DNA from: Pinirhizobacter sp036499745
GTDB taxonomy: Bacteria > Pseudomonadota > Gammaproteobacteria > Xanthomonadales > Rhodanobacteraceae
Reading direction: 5' to 3'
DNA length: 64,000 nt
NCBI RefSeq assembly: GCF_036499745.1
Contig: NZ_DASYDG010000032.1
Location: forward strand, 1 to 64,000
Of the stretch, positions 43,282 to 52,182 are shown piece by piece; within the stretch, counting starts at the first letter, position 1; every line of letters begins with the position of its first letter. The translations under genes and the position numbers were made by a program. The notes beneath the pieces are model-generated. The model was not told the origin of the DNA and searched no databases. It saw only the letters and a program-made list of their open reading frames with translations.

Positions 43282-43494
43282 CTACATCTGGCCGCGGCAC
43301 TCCTTCGCCCAGGCACGAGCCTCGGCAATGAGAAAATGCAAGGCATCGGCGTGCGTGGACATCGACAAGCCGGCATAGCGACGATTGAGCACGACGTCGC
43401 CCCGGTCGATGAGTGAAAATCCGTCTTCGAACAACTCCACGTCGAATCCGCGCACGCGCGCGATCCGCCCCTGGATCGTTTCTGAACGTGTCAT
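43282..43494 (-). CDS. Small protein of unknown function (70 residues)
   Basis: ATG 43494 (MTRSETIQGRIARVRGFDVE) has GGAG upstream. The product is compact and charged, with DGFSLIDRGDVVLNRRYAGL in the middle and EARAWAKECRGQM at the end. It lacks a signal peptide. It is convergent with the transporter gene and ends eight bases after that gene's terminator T run. Family not recognised. Confidence 0.65.
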   Translation of the reverse strand: MTRSETIQGRIARVRGFDVELFEDGFSLIDRGDVVLNRRYAGLSMSTHADALHFLIAEARAWAKECRGQM

Positions 43495-43651
43495 GTTTAC
43501 CCTCTCCCCACGTGCATCCTGCACTGCAAGGCGGTGTGAGGCAAGTGATGATCGGGCGATGCCCACGCGCCCTCGGCGCCTGCCCGCTATTTTCAGCCTG
43601 CGCCAGGGGCAGATCGTGGAGCCGACGGCTGATTTTCGGCCGAATCCTACA

Positions 43652-43679
43652 TTTACGCATCTCGCGGGACGGATAGAAT
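43652..43679 (+). promoter_or_regulatory. Possible promoter of the coiled-coil gene
   Basis: TTTACG (43652-43657) and TAGAAT (43674-43679) are separated by 16 bases, 69 bases before the ATG at 43748. Confidence 0.4.
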
Positions 43680-43747
43680 CCATGCACGACGTGGCTCGCC
43701 AAATGCGGCGGTCACCTCAACACCGTTTCGCAGCAGGACGCCTTGCC

Positions 43748-44128
43748 ATGATCATCGATCCGATCCCTCCGCGCAGCAATATGCCGTTTCATTTTGAACC
43801 CGCCGTTACGGGCATACAGGGTCGGCCCATTCCATGGTGTTGCGAGCGACTGACGAAGCTCGAAACGACAACCGCGCGCATCGACGCCGACGTATCGCAG
43901 CTAAAGACGGACGTATCGCAGCTAAAGACTGATGTATCGCAACTCAAGGTCGATATGGCCGGTGTCAAGGAACGGCTGCTGCACATGCCCACCACGTCTC
44001 AACTGCTGGTCTGGGGCATCGGCGCTGCCGCCCTTGTCATTGGCGCACTTTGGAGAATCGTCGCCGCACTTCTTGAGGCGCAGAATGCGGCACTTGCCGC
44101 CCAGCTCGCCAAAGCGATCGCGTACTGA
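43748..44128 (+). CDS. Short coiled-coil membrane protein with heptad repeats
   Basis: The 126-residue protein (ATG 43748) has a proline-rich start (MIIDPIPPRSNMPFHFE), then the heptad DVSQLKT repeated nearly exactly three times (about residues 48-68) and a VKERLLHMPTTSQLL stretch. It ends in a membrane segment (WGIGAAALVIGALWRIVAAL) and an alanine-rich tail. This layout of coiled coil plus C-terminal anchor resembles small phage-derived and XhlA-like proteins, but no family is certain. Confidence 0.65.
   Translation: MIIDPIPPRSNMPFHFEPAVTGIQGRPIPWCCERLTKLETTTARIDADVSQLKTDVSQLKTDVSQLKVDMAGVKERLLHMPTTSQLLVWGIGAAALVIGALWRIVAALLEAQNAALAAQLAKAIAY
43889..43951 (+). repeat. Three tandem 21-bp repeats inside the coiled-coil gene
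   Basis: Units start at 43889, 43910 and 43931 and share the core GTATCGCAGCTAAAGAC (last unit diverged: GTATCGCAACTCAAGGT). Each encodes one heptad. Confidence 0.8.
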
Positions 44129-44264
44129 GGGCCTGGGATGAACGCCAGAACCTAGTACCAAAGTGCTATCGACGCGCCCTGTCGCGTCTGTTCTGATTGC
44201 GAAGGAACTACTGGAAGTCCAGGTTAGCGGCAGGCTGACTGATTTCCTCCGTCAAGGAGATCTC

Positions 44265-45590
44265 ATGTCACACGACGCCAAGCCGCCGTCACCCGAGCGA
44301 CGCAAACTATTAAGTGCTGCGGCAGTAACCTTCGCCGCGGCCCCGTTCGGCATGCTCGGACTTACCGGGAGGACCATTGCCATGGGCAGTACTGCAAAAC
44401 AAACCACCAGTCATGGCGCCGCCATCACCCCATTCCAGATCCATGTTCCGGATGCCGAACTTGTCGATCTGCGCAAGCGCATAAACGCAACACGATGGCC
44501 CAGTCGCGAAACGGTATCGGATACGTCGCAAGGCGTTCAGTTGGCAACAATGAAGGCGCTGGCGAGCTATTGGGTGAAAGACTACGACTGGCGCAAGGTC
44601 GAGGCGAGGTTGAACGCCCTGCCGCAGTTCACCACCGAAATCGATGGACTGGACATCCATTTCATCCATGTCCGTTCGAAGGAAAAGAATGCCCTGCCCC
44701 TTATCGTGACGCACGGATGGCCCGGATCGATCATCGAGCAGCTGAAGATCATCGATCCGCTGACCAATCCCACCGCACACGGGGCGAGTGCATCAGACGC
44801 GTTCGACATAGTGATTCCTTCATTGCCAGGCTACGGGTTCTCAGGCAAACCCACCGCCCCTGGCTGGGAGCCGGTTCGCATCGCCCGCGCCTGGATTACA
44901 TTGATGCATCGCCTGGGCTATCAACGCTTTGTAGCGCAAGGTGGCGATTGGGGTGATCCGGTCACCGAACAGATGGCAGTGCTGGCCCCGTCGGATGTCA
45001 TGGGCATCCACCTGAACATGCCCTCCGCTGTACCGGCTTCGATCAGCAAAGCGCTGAACACAGGTGGTCCGCCGCCGGCCGGACTCTCACCCGACGAACG
45101 ACACGCGTACGAGCAGCTTGATTTCTTCTACAAGACCGGGCTCGGCTATGCCAACGAGATGAGGCTCCGGCCCCAGACCTTGTACGCCATCGAGGATTCG
45201 CCCGTTGGCCTTGCGGCCTGGATGATCGATCACGATGCACGCAGCTACGAGTTGATAGCACGCGTGTTCGACGGCAAGCCCGAAGGCCTTTCAAAGGACG
45301 ACATCCTGGACAACATCACCCTGTATTGGGTGACCAGTACCGCGATCTCGTCGGCTCGTCTTTATTGGGAGAACAAGCTTGCGTTCTTCGCCCCGCAGGG
45401 CGTCACCGTGCCTGTTGCGGTCAGCGCCTTTCCCGACGAGCTCTATCAGGCGCCGCAGAGTTGGGCCAAGGCCGCCTTCCCCAAGCTCGTCCACTACAAC
45501 CGGTTGCCCAAGGGAGGGCACTTCGCTGCCTGGGAGCAGCCGGCGCTATTGTCGGAGGAGGTCCGCGCGGGATTCAGGTCGTTGCGCTGA
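44265..45590 (+). CDS. Tat-exported epoxide hydrolase
   Basis: ATG 44265 (MSHDAKPPSPERRKLLSAAA) is preceded by AAGGAG. The 441-residue protein begins with a twin-arginine signal (ERRKLLSAAAVTFAAAP) and then an EHN domain (TPFQIHVPDAELVDLRKRI). An alpha/beta hydrolase fold follows with HGWPGS (oxyanion hole), the nucleophile Asp in AQGGDWGDPVTEQ, and PKGGHFAAWEQPALL with the catalytic His. It would open epoxides by adding water, outside the cytoplasm. Confidence 0.92.
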   Translation: MSHDAKPPSPERRKLLSAAAVTFAAAPFGMLGLTGRTIAMGSTAKQTTSHGAAITPFQIHVPDAELVDLRKRINATRWPSRETVSDTSQGVQLATMKALASYWVKDYDWRKVEARLNALPQFTTEIDGLDIHFIHVRSKEKNALPLIVTHGWPGSIIEQLKIIDPLTNPTAHGASASDAFDIVIPSLPGYGFSGKPTAPGWEPVRIARAWITLMHRLGYQRFVAQGGDWGDPVTEQMAVLAPSDVMGIHLNMPSAVPASISKALNTGGPPPAGLSPDERHAYEQLDFFYKTGLGYANEMRLRPQTLYAIEDSPVGLAAWMIDHDARSYELIARVFDGKPEGLSKDDILDNITLYWVTSTAISSARLYWENKLAFFAPQGVTVPVAVSAFPDELYQAPQSWAKAAFPKLVHYNRLPKGGHFAAWEQPALLSEEVRAGFRSLR

Positions 45591-45605
45591 AACCCTTACT
45601 ACGCA

Positions 45606-45681
45606 TGGTGGGCCGTGATGGATTCGAACCATCGACCAACGGATTAAAAGTCCGCTGCTCTACCAACTGAGCTAACGGCCC
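45606..45681 (-). tRNA. tRNA-Lys (anticodon TTT)
   Basis: The 76-nt cloverleaf starts GGGCCGTTAGCTCAGTTGG and ends with an encoded CCA. The acceptor arms GGGCCGT and ACGGCCC pair fully, the anticodon loop reads CTTTTAA, and the T arm contains GGTTCGAATCC. It lies 40 bases after the queC stop codon on the same strand. Confidence 0.97.
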
Positions 45682-45721
45682 GGAGCGATAGCCCGATAGT
45701 TTAACTGGTTGGGTTCGCTAG

Positions 45722-46405
45722 TCACAACACGTAGCGGGTGGGATCAGGTAGCCCCGCAGCCTCGAAGCCCTGGCGGCGCAGCCGGCAGGCGTCGCAATGG
45801 CCGCAGGCACGGCCCTGTGCATCGGCCTGGTAGCAGCTCACCGTCTGGCTGAAGTCGATACCCAGGCGCGTACCCTCGCGGGCGATGTCAGCCTTGCTCA
45901 TGGCCATCAGCGGGGCGTGGATGGTCATCCGGTGGCCTTCCACCCCGGCCTTGGTGGCGATGTTAGCCAGGGCCTGGAACGAATCGATGAAGGCGGGGCG
46001 GCAGTCGGGGTAACCTGAATAATCCACCGCATTGACGCCGCAGAAGATGTCGATGGAGCCGAGCACTTCGGCCCACCCGAGCGCAATGGAAAGCATGATG
46101 GTGTTGCGGGCCGGCACGTAGGTCACCGGGATGCCCTCCCCGCCCTCTTCCGGCACGTCGATATCCGCAGTGAGCGCTGAGCCACCGATGCTGCGCAGGT
46201 CCACTGTCACCGTCTTGTGCGCAGCGGCGCCAAGCATGCCGGACACGCGGGCGGCGGCGGCGAGTTCGGAATTGTGGCGCTGGCCGTAGGCCACGCTCAG
46301 GGCGAATACTTCAAAACCCTGCTCCCGGGCCAGGGAAATGGTGACGGCTGAATCCATGCCGCCGGATACCAGCACCACGGCGCGGGGTTGATTCACTTCA
46401 TTCAT
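45722..46405 (-). CDS. queC: 7-cyano-7-deazaguanine synthase
   Basis: The 227-residue protein has the PP-loop VLVSGGMDSAVTISLA near 11-26, the VNAVDYSGYPDCRPAFI motif near 124-140, and the four zinc cysteines in SCYQADAQGRACGHCDACRL near 190-208. QueC turns carboxy-deazaguanine into preQ0 using ammonia and ATP in queuosine synthesis. It follows queE by 12 bases. Confidence 0.97.
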   Translation of the reverse strand: MNEVNQPRAVVLVSGGMDSAVTISLAREQGFEVFALSVAYGQRHNSELAAAARVSGMLGAAAHKTVTVDLRSIGGSALTADIDVPEEGGEGIPVTYVPARNTIMLSIALGWAEVLGSIDIFCGVNAVDYSGYPDCRPAFIDSFQALANIATKAGVEGHRMTIHAPLMAMSKADIAREGTRLGIDFSQTVSCYQADAQGRACGHCDACRLRRQGFEAAGLPDPTRYVL

Positions 46406-46417
46406 CAGTCGACTCGA

Positions 46418-47101
46418 TCAGTGGCCCGCGGCGTCGTTCCATAACAGCTTGTGCAGCTGCATCTGGAAACGCACCGGCAGGCGTTCGGCCAGGATCCACT
46501 CAGCGAGTTCGCGGGGATCTACCTTGCCGTGGACGGGGGAGAAAAGCACCATGCAGGTGCGGTCGATCGCATGCTCGGCGACGACATCACGCGACCATTC
46601 GAAATCGCCACGGCTGGCGATGACGAACTTCACCTGGTCGTGGGGCAACAGGTGAGCCAGGTTCGACCACAGGTTGCGCGCGCTCTCGCCGGAATCGGGC
46701 GGTTTGAGGTCCATCACTTTGCGCACGCGTGCGTCCACCGCCGATACATCCAGTGCGCCTGAGGTTTCCAGCGACACCTCATAGCCGGCGTCGCAAAGCT
46801 TCTTGAGCAATACCAGGCAGCGCTTCTGTGCCAGCGGCTCGCCGCCGGTCACGCATACGTGTCGCGCGCCATGGCTTGCCACCTCGGCGAGGATGGCATC
46901 GATGTCGTGCCATTGGCCGCCATGGAAGGAATATTCGGTATCGCACCACACGCAGCGCAGCGGGCACCCGGTAAGGCGCACAAATACCGTGGGCCAGCCG
47001 ATGGCATCGGCTTCACCCTGGATGGAGTGGAAGATCTCGGTGATGCGCAGGCGGTCGGCCCGGTGGGCCACCACGTTCGCCACGGGGGCCTCGGCGTTCA
47101 T
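46418..47101 (-). CDS. queE: 7-carboxy-7-deazaguanine synthase
   Basis: Start taken at ATG 47101 (MNAEAPVANVVAHRADRLRI), giving 227 residues. The radical-SAM cluster Cys are in RLTGCPLRCVWCDTEYSF (CxxxCxxC near 42-49), with VTGGEPLAQKRCLVLLKKL near 91 and DLKPPDSGESARN near 140. The protein makes the deazaguanine ring from carboxy-tetrahydropterin. Linked to queC downstream and cpoB upstream. Confidence 0.95.
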   Translation of the reverse strand: MNAEAPVANVVAHRADRLRITEIFHSIQGEADAIGWPTVFVRLTGCPLRCVWCDTEYSFHGGQWHDIDAILAEVASHGARHVCVTGGEPLAQKRCLVLLKKLCDAGYEVSLETSGALDVSAVDARVRKVMDLKPPDSGESARNLWSNLAHLLPHDQVKFVIASRGDFEWSRDVVAEHAIDRTCMVLFSPVHGKVDPRELAEWILAERLPVRFQMQLHKLLWNDAAGH

Positions 47102-47114
47102 CGCTATGGGCCCG

Positions 47115-48026
47115 TTAGTTCGCCGGCTGCTGCATGCGGCGCAGCCGTTCGGCGGCAAGGCTCGCGGCCTTGGAGCCGGGATACTTCACTGACACCGATT
47201 TGAGCGTGGCCACCGCTTCGTTCTGCTGCTTGAGCAGCTGCTGGCAATAGCCCATCTTCAGCAGTGCATCGGGCGCTTTCTCGCTGGTGGGCCAATGGCC
47301 GACCAGGCGCTTGAAGGCTTCCAGCGCGACGGAATAGTTGGTGGCACCGTAGTACGACTCACCCAGCCAGTAGTAGGCATTGGGTGCCAGCGGGCTATCC
47401 GGGTACCTGGTGAGAAAATCCTTGAAACCCTTGGCCGACGTGGCGAAGTCACCGCCGCGCAAGGCAGTGAAGGCCGCGTTGTACGCCGTCTGCTGGGCGG
47501 GGTCGACCGCCTTCGGGGCGGGCGCCTTGGCGGCAGCAGCCGGTGCAGCGCTACGGCCGCCTACGGGGGCGATCGAGGCTGGCTGTGGGGGTGGGGCCAT
47601 CATGTCATCGGTCGTGCTGTCGGCGGATGCCGGCGTGGGTGTGGTAGCGGCCGACGCCGCTCCGGTGCCCGCGCCAGGTGCGCCTGCAGGCGCAGCGGCC
47701 GGACGGTTGCCCTCAAGACGCCCCAAGCGGGTGTCGAGGTCCACGTACTGGCTCTTGCCGGTATCTTGCATGGTCTGCAGCTGGTGCTGCAGTTCTTCGA
47801 TCTTGCCCTGCAGCTGGGCGTTCTGCTGCTGCAGTTCGGAAATCTGGTTGACCGTGCTTGCATTGGCCTGGTTGGCCTGCGCCTGTTGTTCAAGGCGGCT
47901 GACGCGCTCGGCCAGGGATAGACGCGTGTCTTGCGCCTGCACGGGTGAAACACAGCCAAACAACGTGGCGGCCATGAGGGCCGCCACGCTGCATGTGGCC
48001 AGGTAGTTCCTGGACAACACCATCAT
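47115..48026 (-). CDS. cpoB: Tol-Pal periplasmic protein CpoB (YbgF)
   Basis: The 303-residue protein has a signal peptide (about 1-32), an N-terminal trimerising coiled coil (LSLAERVSRLEQQAQ and ISELQQQNAQLQGKIEELQH), and an alanine/proline-rich linker (about 112-170). A TPR part follows with YNAAFTALRGGDFATSAKGF, YWLGESYYGATNYSVALEAF and ALLKMGYCQQLLKQQ. CpoB links the Tol system to PBP1B septal wall synthesis. Its ATG overlaps the pal stop codon. Confidence 0.94.
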   Translation of the reverse strand: MMVLSRNYLATCSVAALMAATLFGCVSPVQAQDTRLSLAERVSRLEQQAQANQANASTVNQISELQQQNAQLQGKIEELQHQLQTMQDTGKSQYVDLDTRLGRLEGNRPAAAPAGAPGAGTGAASAATTPTPASADSTTDDMMAPPPQPASIAPVGGRSAAPAAAAKAPAPKAVDPAQQTAYNAAFTALRGGDFATSAKGFKDFLTRYPDSPLAPNAYYWLGESYYGATNYSVALEAFKRLVGHWPTSEKAPDALLKMGYCQQLLKQQNEAVATLKSVSVKYPGSKAASLAAERLRRMQQPAN

Positions 48027-48529
48027 TACTTCGCGGTGTATTCGATCTCAACGCGACGGTTCTTCGACCAGCAGTCTTCGTTGTGCTCGCGGCAGGTCGG
48101 ATCTTCCTTGCCCTTCGAGACGACGGTGACCTGGCCCGACTGGCCAGCCAGCACGCCCTGGACAGCATTGCCACGGCGCTCGCCGAGGCCCAGGTTGTAC
48201 TCGCGGGTGCCGCGCTCGTCGGTGTTGCCGGTCAGACGGATCTGGGCCGACGGACGATCACGCAGGTACTTGGCGTGGCAGGCGAGGAAAGCCTGGTATT
48301 CCGGCTTCACTTCGTTGCTGTCGAAGTCGAAGTACACGGTGCGCTGGCGCAGGCAGTCGACGGTATCGAGCGACTCCGGCGTGTAAGCACCTTCGGTGGC
48401 CGGGGGGGCGGTCTGCATCGACTCTGCCGGCGGCGGCGGCGGCGGAGTCTTGACAGCCTTCTTCGAGCAAGCGGCCACCGCGCCAACGCAGAACAGGGCG
48501 ACGAGGGTGACGCGAACGGTCTTATTCAT
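48026..48529 (-). CDS. pal: Peptidoglycan-associated lipoprotein Pal
   Basis: ATG 48529 (MNKTVRVTLVALFCVGAVAA) starts a lipoprotein signal with VAAC as lipobox. The 167-residue protein then has a proline-rich linker (TPPPPPPAE) and an OmpA-like domain with VYFDFDSNEVKPEYQAFLAC, LTGNTDERGTREYNLGLGER and the peptidoglycan-binding Arg in WSKNRRVEIEY. Pal anchors the outer membrane to peptidoglycan and interacts with TolB. The 237-bp gap from tolB holds a palindrome and probably pal's own promoter. Confidence 0.96.
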   Translation of the reverse strand: MNKTVRVTLVALFCVGAVAACSKKAVKTPPPPPPAESMQTAPPATEGAYTPESLDTVDCLRQRTVYFDFDSNEVKPEYQAFLACHAKYLRDRPSAQIRLTGNTDERGTREYNLGLGERRGNAVQGVLAGQSGQVTVVSKGKEDPTCREHNEDCWSKNRRVEIEYTAK

Positions 48530-48706
48530 GGGACGTTCCTTCAACAGTTTGGGATCCGACAGTCGGTTTCTTCTTTTTGGGACAGGCTCGCCGGTGGTCC
48601 GGCTGTTGTTTTTAAAGCTGGCGCTGGCGAGGCGCTGTCCCGCACCCCTGCCCACGCTTTCGCAGATGACCTTCTAAAGCCAACCGCCAAATTCTCTCAT
48701 GGCAAA

Positions 48707-48724
48707 GGCGCGGAATTCCGCGCC
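48707..48724 (-). terminator. Palindrome/hairpin after tolB
   Basis: GGCGCGGAATTCCGCGCC is an exact 18-bp palindrome, followed on the minus strand by TTTG. It lies about 43 bases after the tolB stop codon. It may act as an incomplete terminator or a processing site between tolB and pal. Confidence 0.5.
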
Positions 48725-48766
48725 TGCCGTGTATCCCGCCCCGTCGCGCCTGGCGCGCCTTGGGCG

Positions 48767-50095
48767 TCAACGCTGCCGGTAAGGTCCCCAAGACGGTTCG
48801 CGGACATCGCCATCCGACAGAACCAGGCGCTGGCGCACCAGGCCATCGGCCGATACCGCATACAACACACCGCGGGTTCCCTGCGATGCAGCATAAAGAA
48901 GCATCCCGGCGTTTGGCGCGAAGCTGGGCGAATCGTCGATGTTACCCGGCGAAACGTAGCGCACCTGACCGCCAGGACTACGATCCATGATGGCAATACG
49001 ATACACGTTCCCGTTGCCCTGCACCATGGCAATCTGCTTGCCGTCGTAGCTGACCGAAGCGCTGGCGTTGAAACCACCGCTGAAGGTGATGCGCTGGGCG
49101 TCTCCGCCGGCCACCGAGGTCTGGTAAAGCTGCGGTTTGCCGGAGCGGTCGGAGGTGAAGATGATCGACTGGCCATCCGGGGTGAATACGGGCTCCGTGT
49201 CGATCGATACATTGTTGGTGACCCGGCGCTCCTGACGGGAGGCGACATCGATCACGAAGATCTCCGGATTGCCCACGTAGGACAGGGAAACAGCGATCTT
49301 GCTGCCGTCCGGCGACCACGCCGGCGCGCTGTTGATGCCGCGGGGGTGCGAGGCGAGCAAGGTGCGCGAACCGGTACCGATGTCCTGTACGTATACGGCC
49401 GAATTGCCGCTTTCGAAGGATACGTAAGCGATCTTGCGGCCGTCCGGCGACCAGGCTGGCGACAGCAGGGATTCCTTTGAGCGCGCCACGACCTGCGGAT
49501 TGTAGCCATCGGAATCGGCCACGATCAGCGAATAGGCGGCGTTGCGACCCAGGCCCACGGCCGTGACATAGGCGATGCGGGTCCAGAAGGCGCCACGGAC
49601 GCCGGTGATCTTTTCATAGATCTGGTCGGCAATCTGGTGGGCCACGCCGCGCAGGTCACCCGCCGGGGCGGTAAAGGCCTGGGCCAGCAGGCTCTGCTGG
49701 CGGTTGACATCCCACAGTTCGTATTCCACCCGCAGCATGCCGCCGCCGGCATCGACGATGCGGCCGACGGTGATGTAATTCTGCTTGAGCAGGCGCCAGG
49801 TGGCGAACTGGATGTCCGCACCCTTCGAAGGCATCTCGACGATGTCTTTCTTGTCCAGGGCGCGGAATTTGCCCGAGCGGTTGAAGTCGGCCCGCATGAC
49901 GTCGGCGACATCGGTGGGCAGCGGGGTACCCTCGGCCTGGGCGAACGGCACCACGGCGATCGGGGTGGCAGACTTCAAACCCTGGGTGATGTCGACATTG
50001 AGCGACTGGGCCGCCACGGGGCCCGCCACGAAGGCGGCTGCGGCGGCAAGGACGAAGGCGAGGAGATGGGTCAGTTTTCGCATGGGCGGGATCAT
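48767..50095 (-). CDS. tolB: Tol-Pal system protein TolB
   Basis: The 442-residue protein has a signal peptide in the first 30 residues (RKLTHLLAFVLAAAAAFVAG), then the N-terminal domain with QSLNVDITQGLKSATPIAV. A six-bladed propeller follows with repeated blades such as SPAWSPDGRKIAYVSFESGN, SAPAWSPDGSKIAVSLSYVG and DTEPVFTPDGQSIIFTSDRS. TolB is periplasmic and binds Pal and TolA. The ATG overlaps the tolA stop codon. Confidence 0.96.
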   Translation of the reverse strand: MIPPMRKLTHLLAFVLAAAAAFVAGPVAAQSLNVDITQGLKSATPIAVVPFAQAEGTPLPTDVADVMRADFNRSGKFRALDKKDIVEMPSKGADIQFATWRLLKQNYITVGRIVDAGGGMLRVEYELWDVNRQQSLLAQAFTAPAGDLRGVAHQIADQIYEKITGVRGAFWTRIAYVTAVGLGRNAAYSLIVADSDGYNPQVVARSKESLLSPAWSPDGRKIAYVSFESGNSAVYVQDIGTGSRTLLASHPRGINSAPAWSPDGSKIAVSLSYVGNPEIFVIDVASRQERRVTNNVSIDTEPVFTPDGQSIIFTSDRSGKPQLYQTSVAGGDAQRITFSGGFNASASVSYDGKQIAMVQGNGNVYRIAIMDRSPGGQVRYVSPGNIDDSPSFAPNAGMLLYAASQGTRGVLYAVSADGLVRQRLVLSDGDVREPSWGPYRQR

Positions 50096-51033
50096 TGCGG
50101 CCTGAAGGTGATGGTTATGTCACGCTGGAAGACGGTTTCGAAGCCCTGGTAGGGCAAGGGCTTGGCGGCCAGCACGGCGTTTTCGACGGATTGGCGACCG
50201 GCAGCATCGTACGGGCAACTGGAATCCACGCTGACGCTGAGAACATCGCCGCCCGGGATCTGGGTGACGTGCACCTTGCAGGAGGTCCCGGACTGGACCG
50301 TATCGGGCTGGATCCAGTGCTGGGTCACCGCATTCTGGATGGCGGCCTGGTAGCGACCCACGAGCCCGGTATCGGCGCCGTTGGTGCCGGTCTGCTTCTG
50401 GTCGGCGTTGGGCAGGTCCGGCAGGGCGTCGTTGGAGGCGTTTTTGAGCTCCTGGGCCTTGTCCTGGGCCTGCTTCTTGGACGCGTCGGCCTTCTTGGTC
50501 GCGGCCTGCGCCGCGTCCAGCTTGTTGAAGAGCTCGTCGATTTCCTTCTGCTTCTTGGCCTTGGCGGCCTGGGCGTCGAGCTCGGCCTGCTGCTGCTTCT
50601 GCTTTTCTTCCTGGAGCTTCTTGGCGTCCTCGGCCTTCTGCAGGGCGTCCTCGACCACCTTTTCCTGATCCTTCAGGTCCGGCTGCTTCGGCGGCGGCGG
50701 GAGTTCGCGATCAGGCGGCTTGACCGGCGGCGGCGGAGTGGGCGGTGGCGGTGTGGGCGGCGGCGGGGTTGCGTCCTTGACGGGTTTTGTCTTGGCAACC
50801 TTCGGCGGCGGCGATCCGGTGGGGCCGATCAGGATGGCTTTGATGATCTGGCCGGGCAGCTCGATCGGCCGTTCGCAGGTGATCGGGTTCCACGACGCAG
50901 GCAAGCCCAGCATGTCGAAGAAGCCGGCGTAACGCGAGCACGGCAGGATCGCCAGGAACAGGAAGGCGACGATGCCCAGGTGCAGGATGGCGGCAAGGAC
51001 CACCGCCTTGGGCGTGCCCTTAGGGTTTTCCAT
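50092..51033 (-). CDS. tolA: Tol-Pal system protein TolA
   Basis: The 313-residue protein has one N-terminal membrane helix (VVLAAILHLGIVAFLFLAIL), a proline-rich part (TPPPPTPPPPTPPPPVKPP), and a long lysine/glutamine/alanine helix (about 115-205). A C-terminal domain (about 220-313) follows with YQAAIQNAVTQHWIQPD. TolA spans the periplasm and couples TolQR force to TolB and Pal. It overlaps tolR by 14 bases and tolB by four. Confidence 0.94.
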   Translation of the reverse strand: MENPKGTPKAVVLAAILHLGIVAFLFLAILPCSRYAGFFDMLGLPASWNPITCERPIELPGQIIKAILIGPTGSPPPKVAKTKPVKDATPPPPTPPPPTPPPPVKPPDRELPPPPKQPDLKDQEKVVEDALQKAEDAKKLQEEKQKQQQAELDAQAAKAKKQKEIDELFNKLDAAQAATKKADASKKQAQDKAQELKNASNDALPDLPNADQKQTGTNGADTGLVGRYQAAIQNAVTQHWIQPDTVQSGTSCKVHVTQIPGGDVLSVSVDSSCPYDAAGRQSVENAVLAAKPLPYQGFETVFQRDITITFRPQ

Positions 51034-51466
51034 TCTTCCCGCCCGACTGCGGCTGGCTCATCAGTCCAATGTTGGAGACACCGGCAGTCTGCAGGATCGG
51101 TAGGATCTCGTAGAACTTGCCGTACGGCACGCGCTCATCGCCGGCGATCAACACCTGCAACTCCGGGTTGGCATCGTGGAAGGCGGTGATCTTGGTGCGC
51201 AGGCCGTCGATGTCGGTGGGCTGCCGCTTGGTGCCCTCGAAGGTGAGGTATAGCTGGCCGCCCTCGTCCACTGAAATGACGACCGGGTCTTTCTTGTCCT
51301 TGAGGGATTTGGCTTCCGTCTGCGGCAGCTGGATGTCCACCCCGAGGTTCATCATCGGCGTGGTGACCATGAAGATAATCAGCAGCACGAGCATGACGTC
51401 GATGTAAGGCACGACGTTGATCTCGGACTTCAGCTTTCGTTTGACCCGCTTGGTTGCATGGCGCAT
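51020..51466 (-). CDS. tolR: Tol-Pal system protein TolR
   Basis: The 148-residue protein begins RHATKRVKRKLKSEINVVPY then IDVMLVLLIIFMVTTPMM, the ExbD/TolR helix with the essential Asp in YIDVMLVLL, followed by a periplasmic domain. With TolQ it forms the proton-driven motor in the inner membrane. The gene lies 22 bases after tolQ. Confidence 0.96.
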   Translation of the reverse strand: MRHATKRVKRKLKSEINVVPYIDVMLVLLIIFMVTTPMMNLGVDIQLPQTEAKSLKDKKDPVVISVDEGGQLYLTFEGTKRQPTDIDGLRTKITAFHDANPELQVLIAGDERVPYGKFYEILPILQTAGVSNIGLMSQPQSGGKNGKP

Positions 51467-51488
51467 AGGGTTATCGGCTCCCGCCGGC

Positions 51489-52178
51489 TCAGGCCAGGTC
51501 GTCGGAAGACTGGATCTGCCGCTGCAGCACGGATGAGAATTCTTCCTGGAAGACCTCGTAGCGCGAGGCGATGCGCTCGACCTTGTTGGCGTAGCGGTTG
51601 TAGGCCCACACCGCGGGAATGGCGGCGAACAGGCCCATGGCCGTGGCGATCAATGCCTCGGAGATGTGCGGGGCCACCACGGCAATGGTGACGTCCTTCA
51701 TTTCCCCCAAGCCCTGGAAGGCGCCCATGATGCCCCAGACGGTGCCGAACAGGCCCACGTAGGGGCTGATGGAACCGACATTGGCGAGGAATTCCAGGTT
51801 CTGTTCCAGCTTGCCGATTTCGCGGGTACCAGCCACGCGCATGGCACGCTCGGCGCCCTCGACCACGCGGACAGGATCGCCGCCGCGGCTCTTGCGCTGG
51901 CGGGCGAACTCGCGGAAACCGGCTTCGAAGACGTTGTCCAGGCCGTGGGCGTGATCGCCGCGGGCACTCACCTCGCGGTACAGGCCGGCAAGGTCCGCGC
52001 CCGACCAGAAGCGCTCCTCGAAGCTCTCGGCATTGTCGTGGGCGACTTTCATCTGCGAGTACTTGCGGATGATGATCACCCAGGAAAGGAACGAGAACAC
52101 CAGCAGCAACAACATGACCAGCTGCACGGGAATGCTGGCATCGGTGACCAGCTTGAATACGTTCAGTCCACCGTTCAT
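51489..52178 (-). CDS. tolQ: Tol-Pal system protein TolQ
   Basis: Start set at ATG 52178 (MNGGLNVFKLVTDASIPVQL), five bases after the ybgC stop codon, giving 229 residues. The protein has the first helix VQLVMLLLLVFSFLSWVIII and a large cytosolic loop. The ExbB/TolQ core follows with GSISPYVGLFGTVWGIMGAF near 136-155 and APHISEALIATAMGLFAAIP near 173-192. It is the stator ring of the Tol motor. Confidence 0.95.
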   Translation of the reverse strand: MNGGLNVFKLVTDASIPVQLVMLLLLVFSFLSWVIIIRKYSQMKVAHDNAESFEERFWSGADLAGLYREVSARGDHAHGLDNVFEAGFREFARQRKSRGGDPVRVVEGAERAMRVAGTREIGKLEQNLEFLANVGSISPYVGLFGTVWGIMGAFQGLGEMKDVTIAVVAPHISEALIATAMGLFAAIPAVWAYNRYANKVERIASRYEVFQEEFSSVLQRQIQSSDDLA

Positions 52179-52182
52179 CGGA

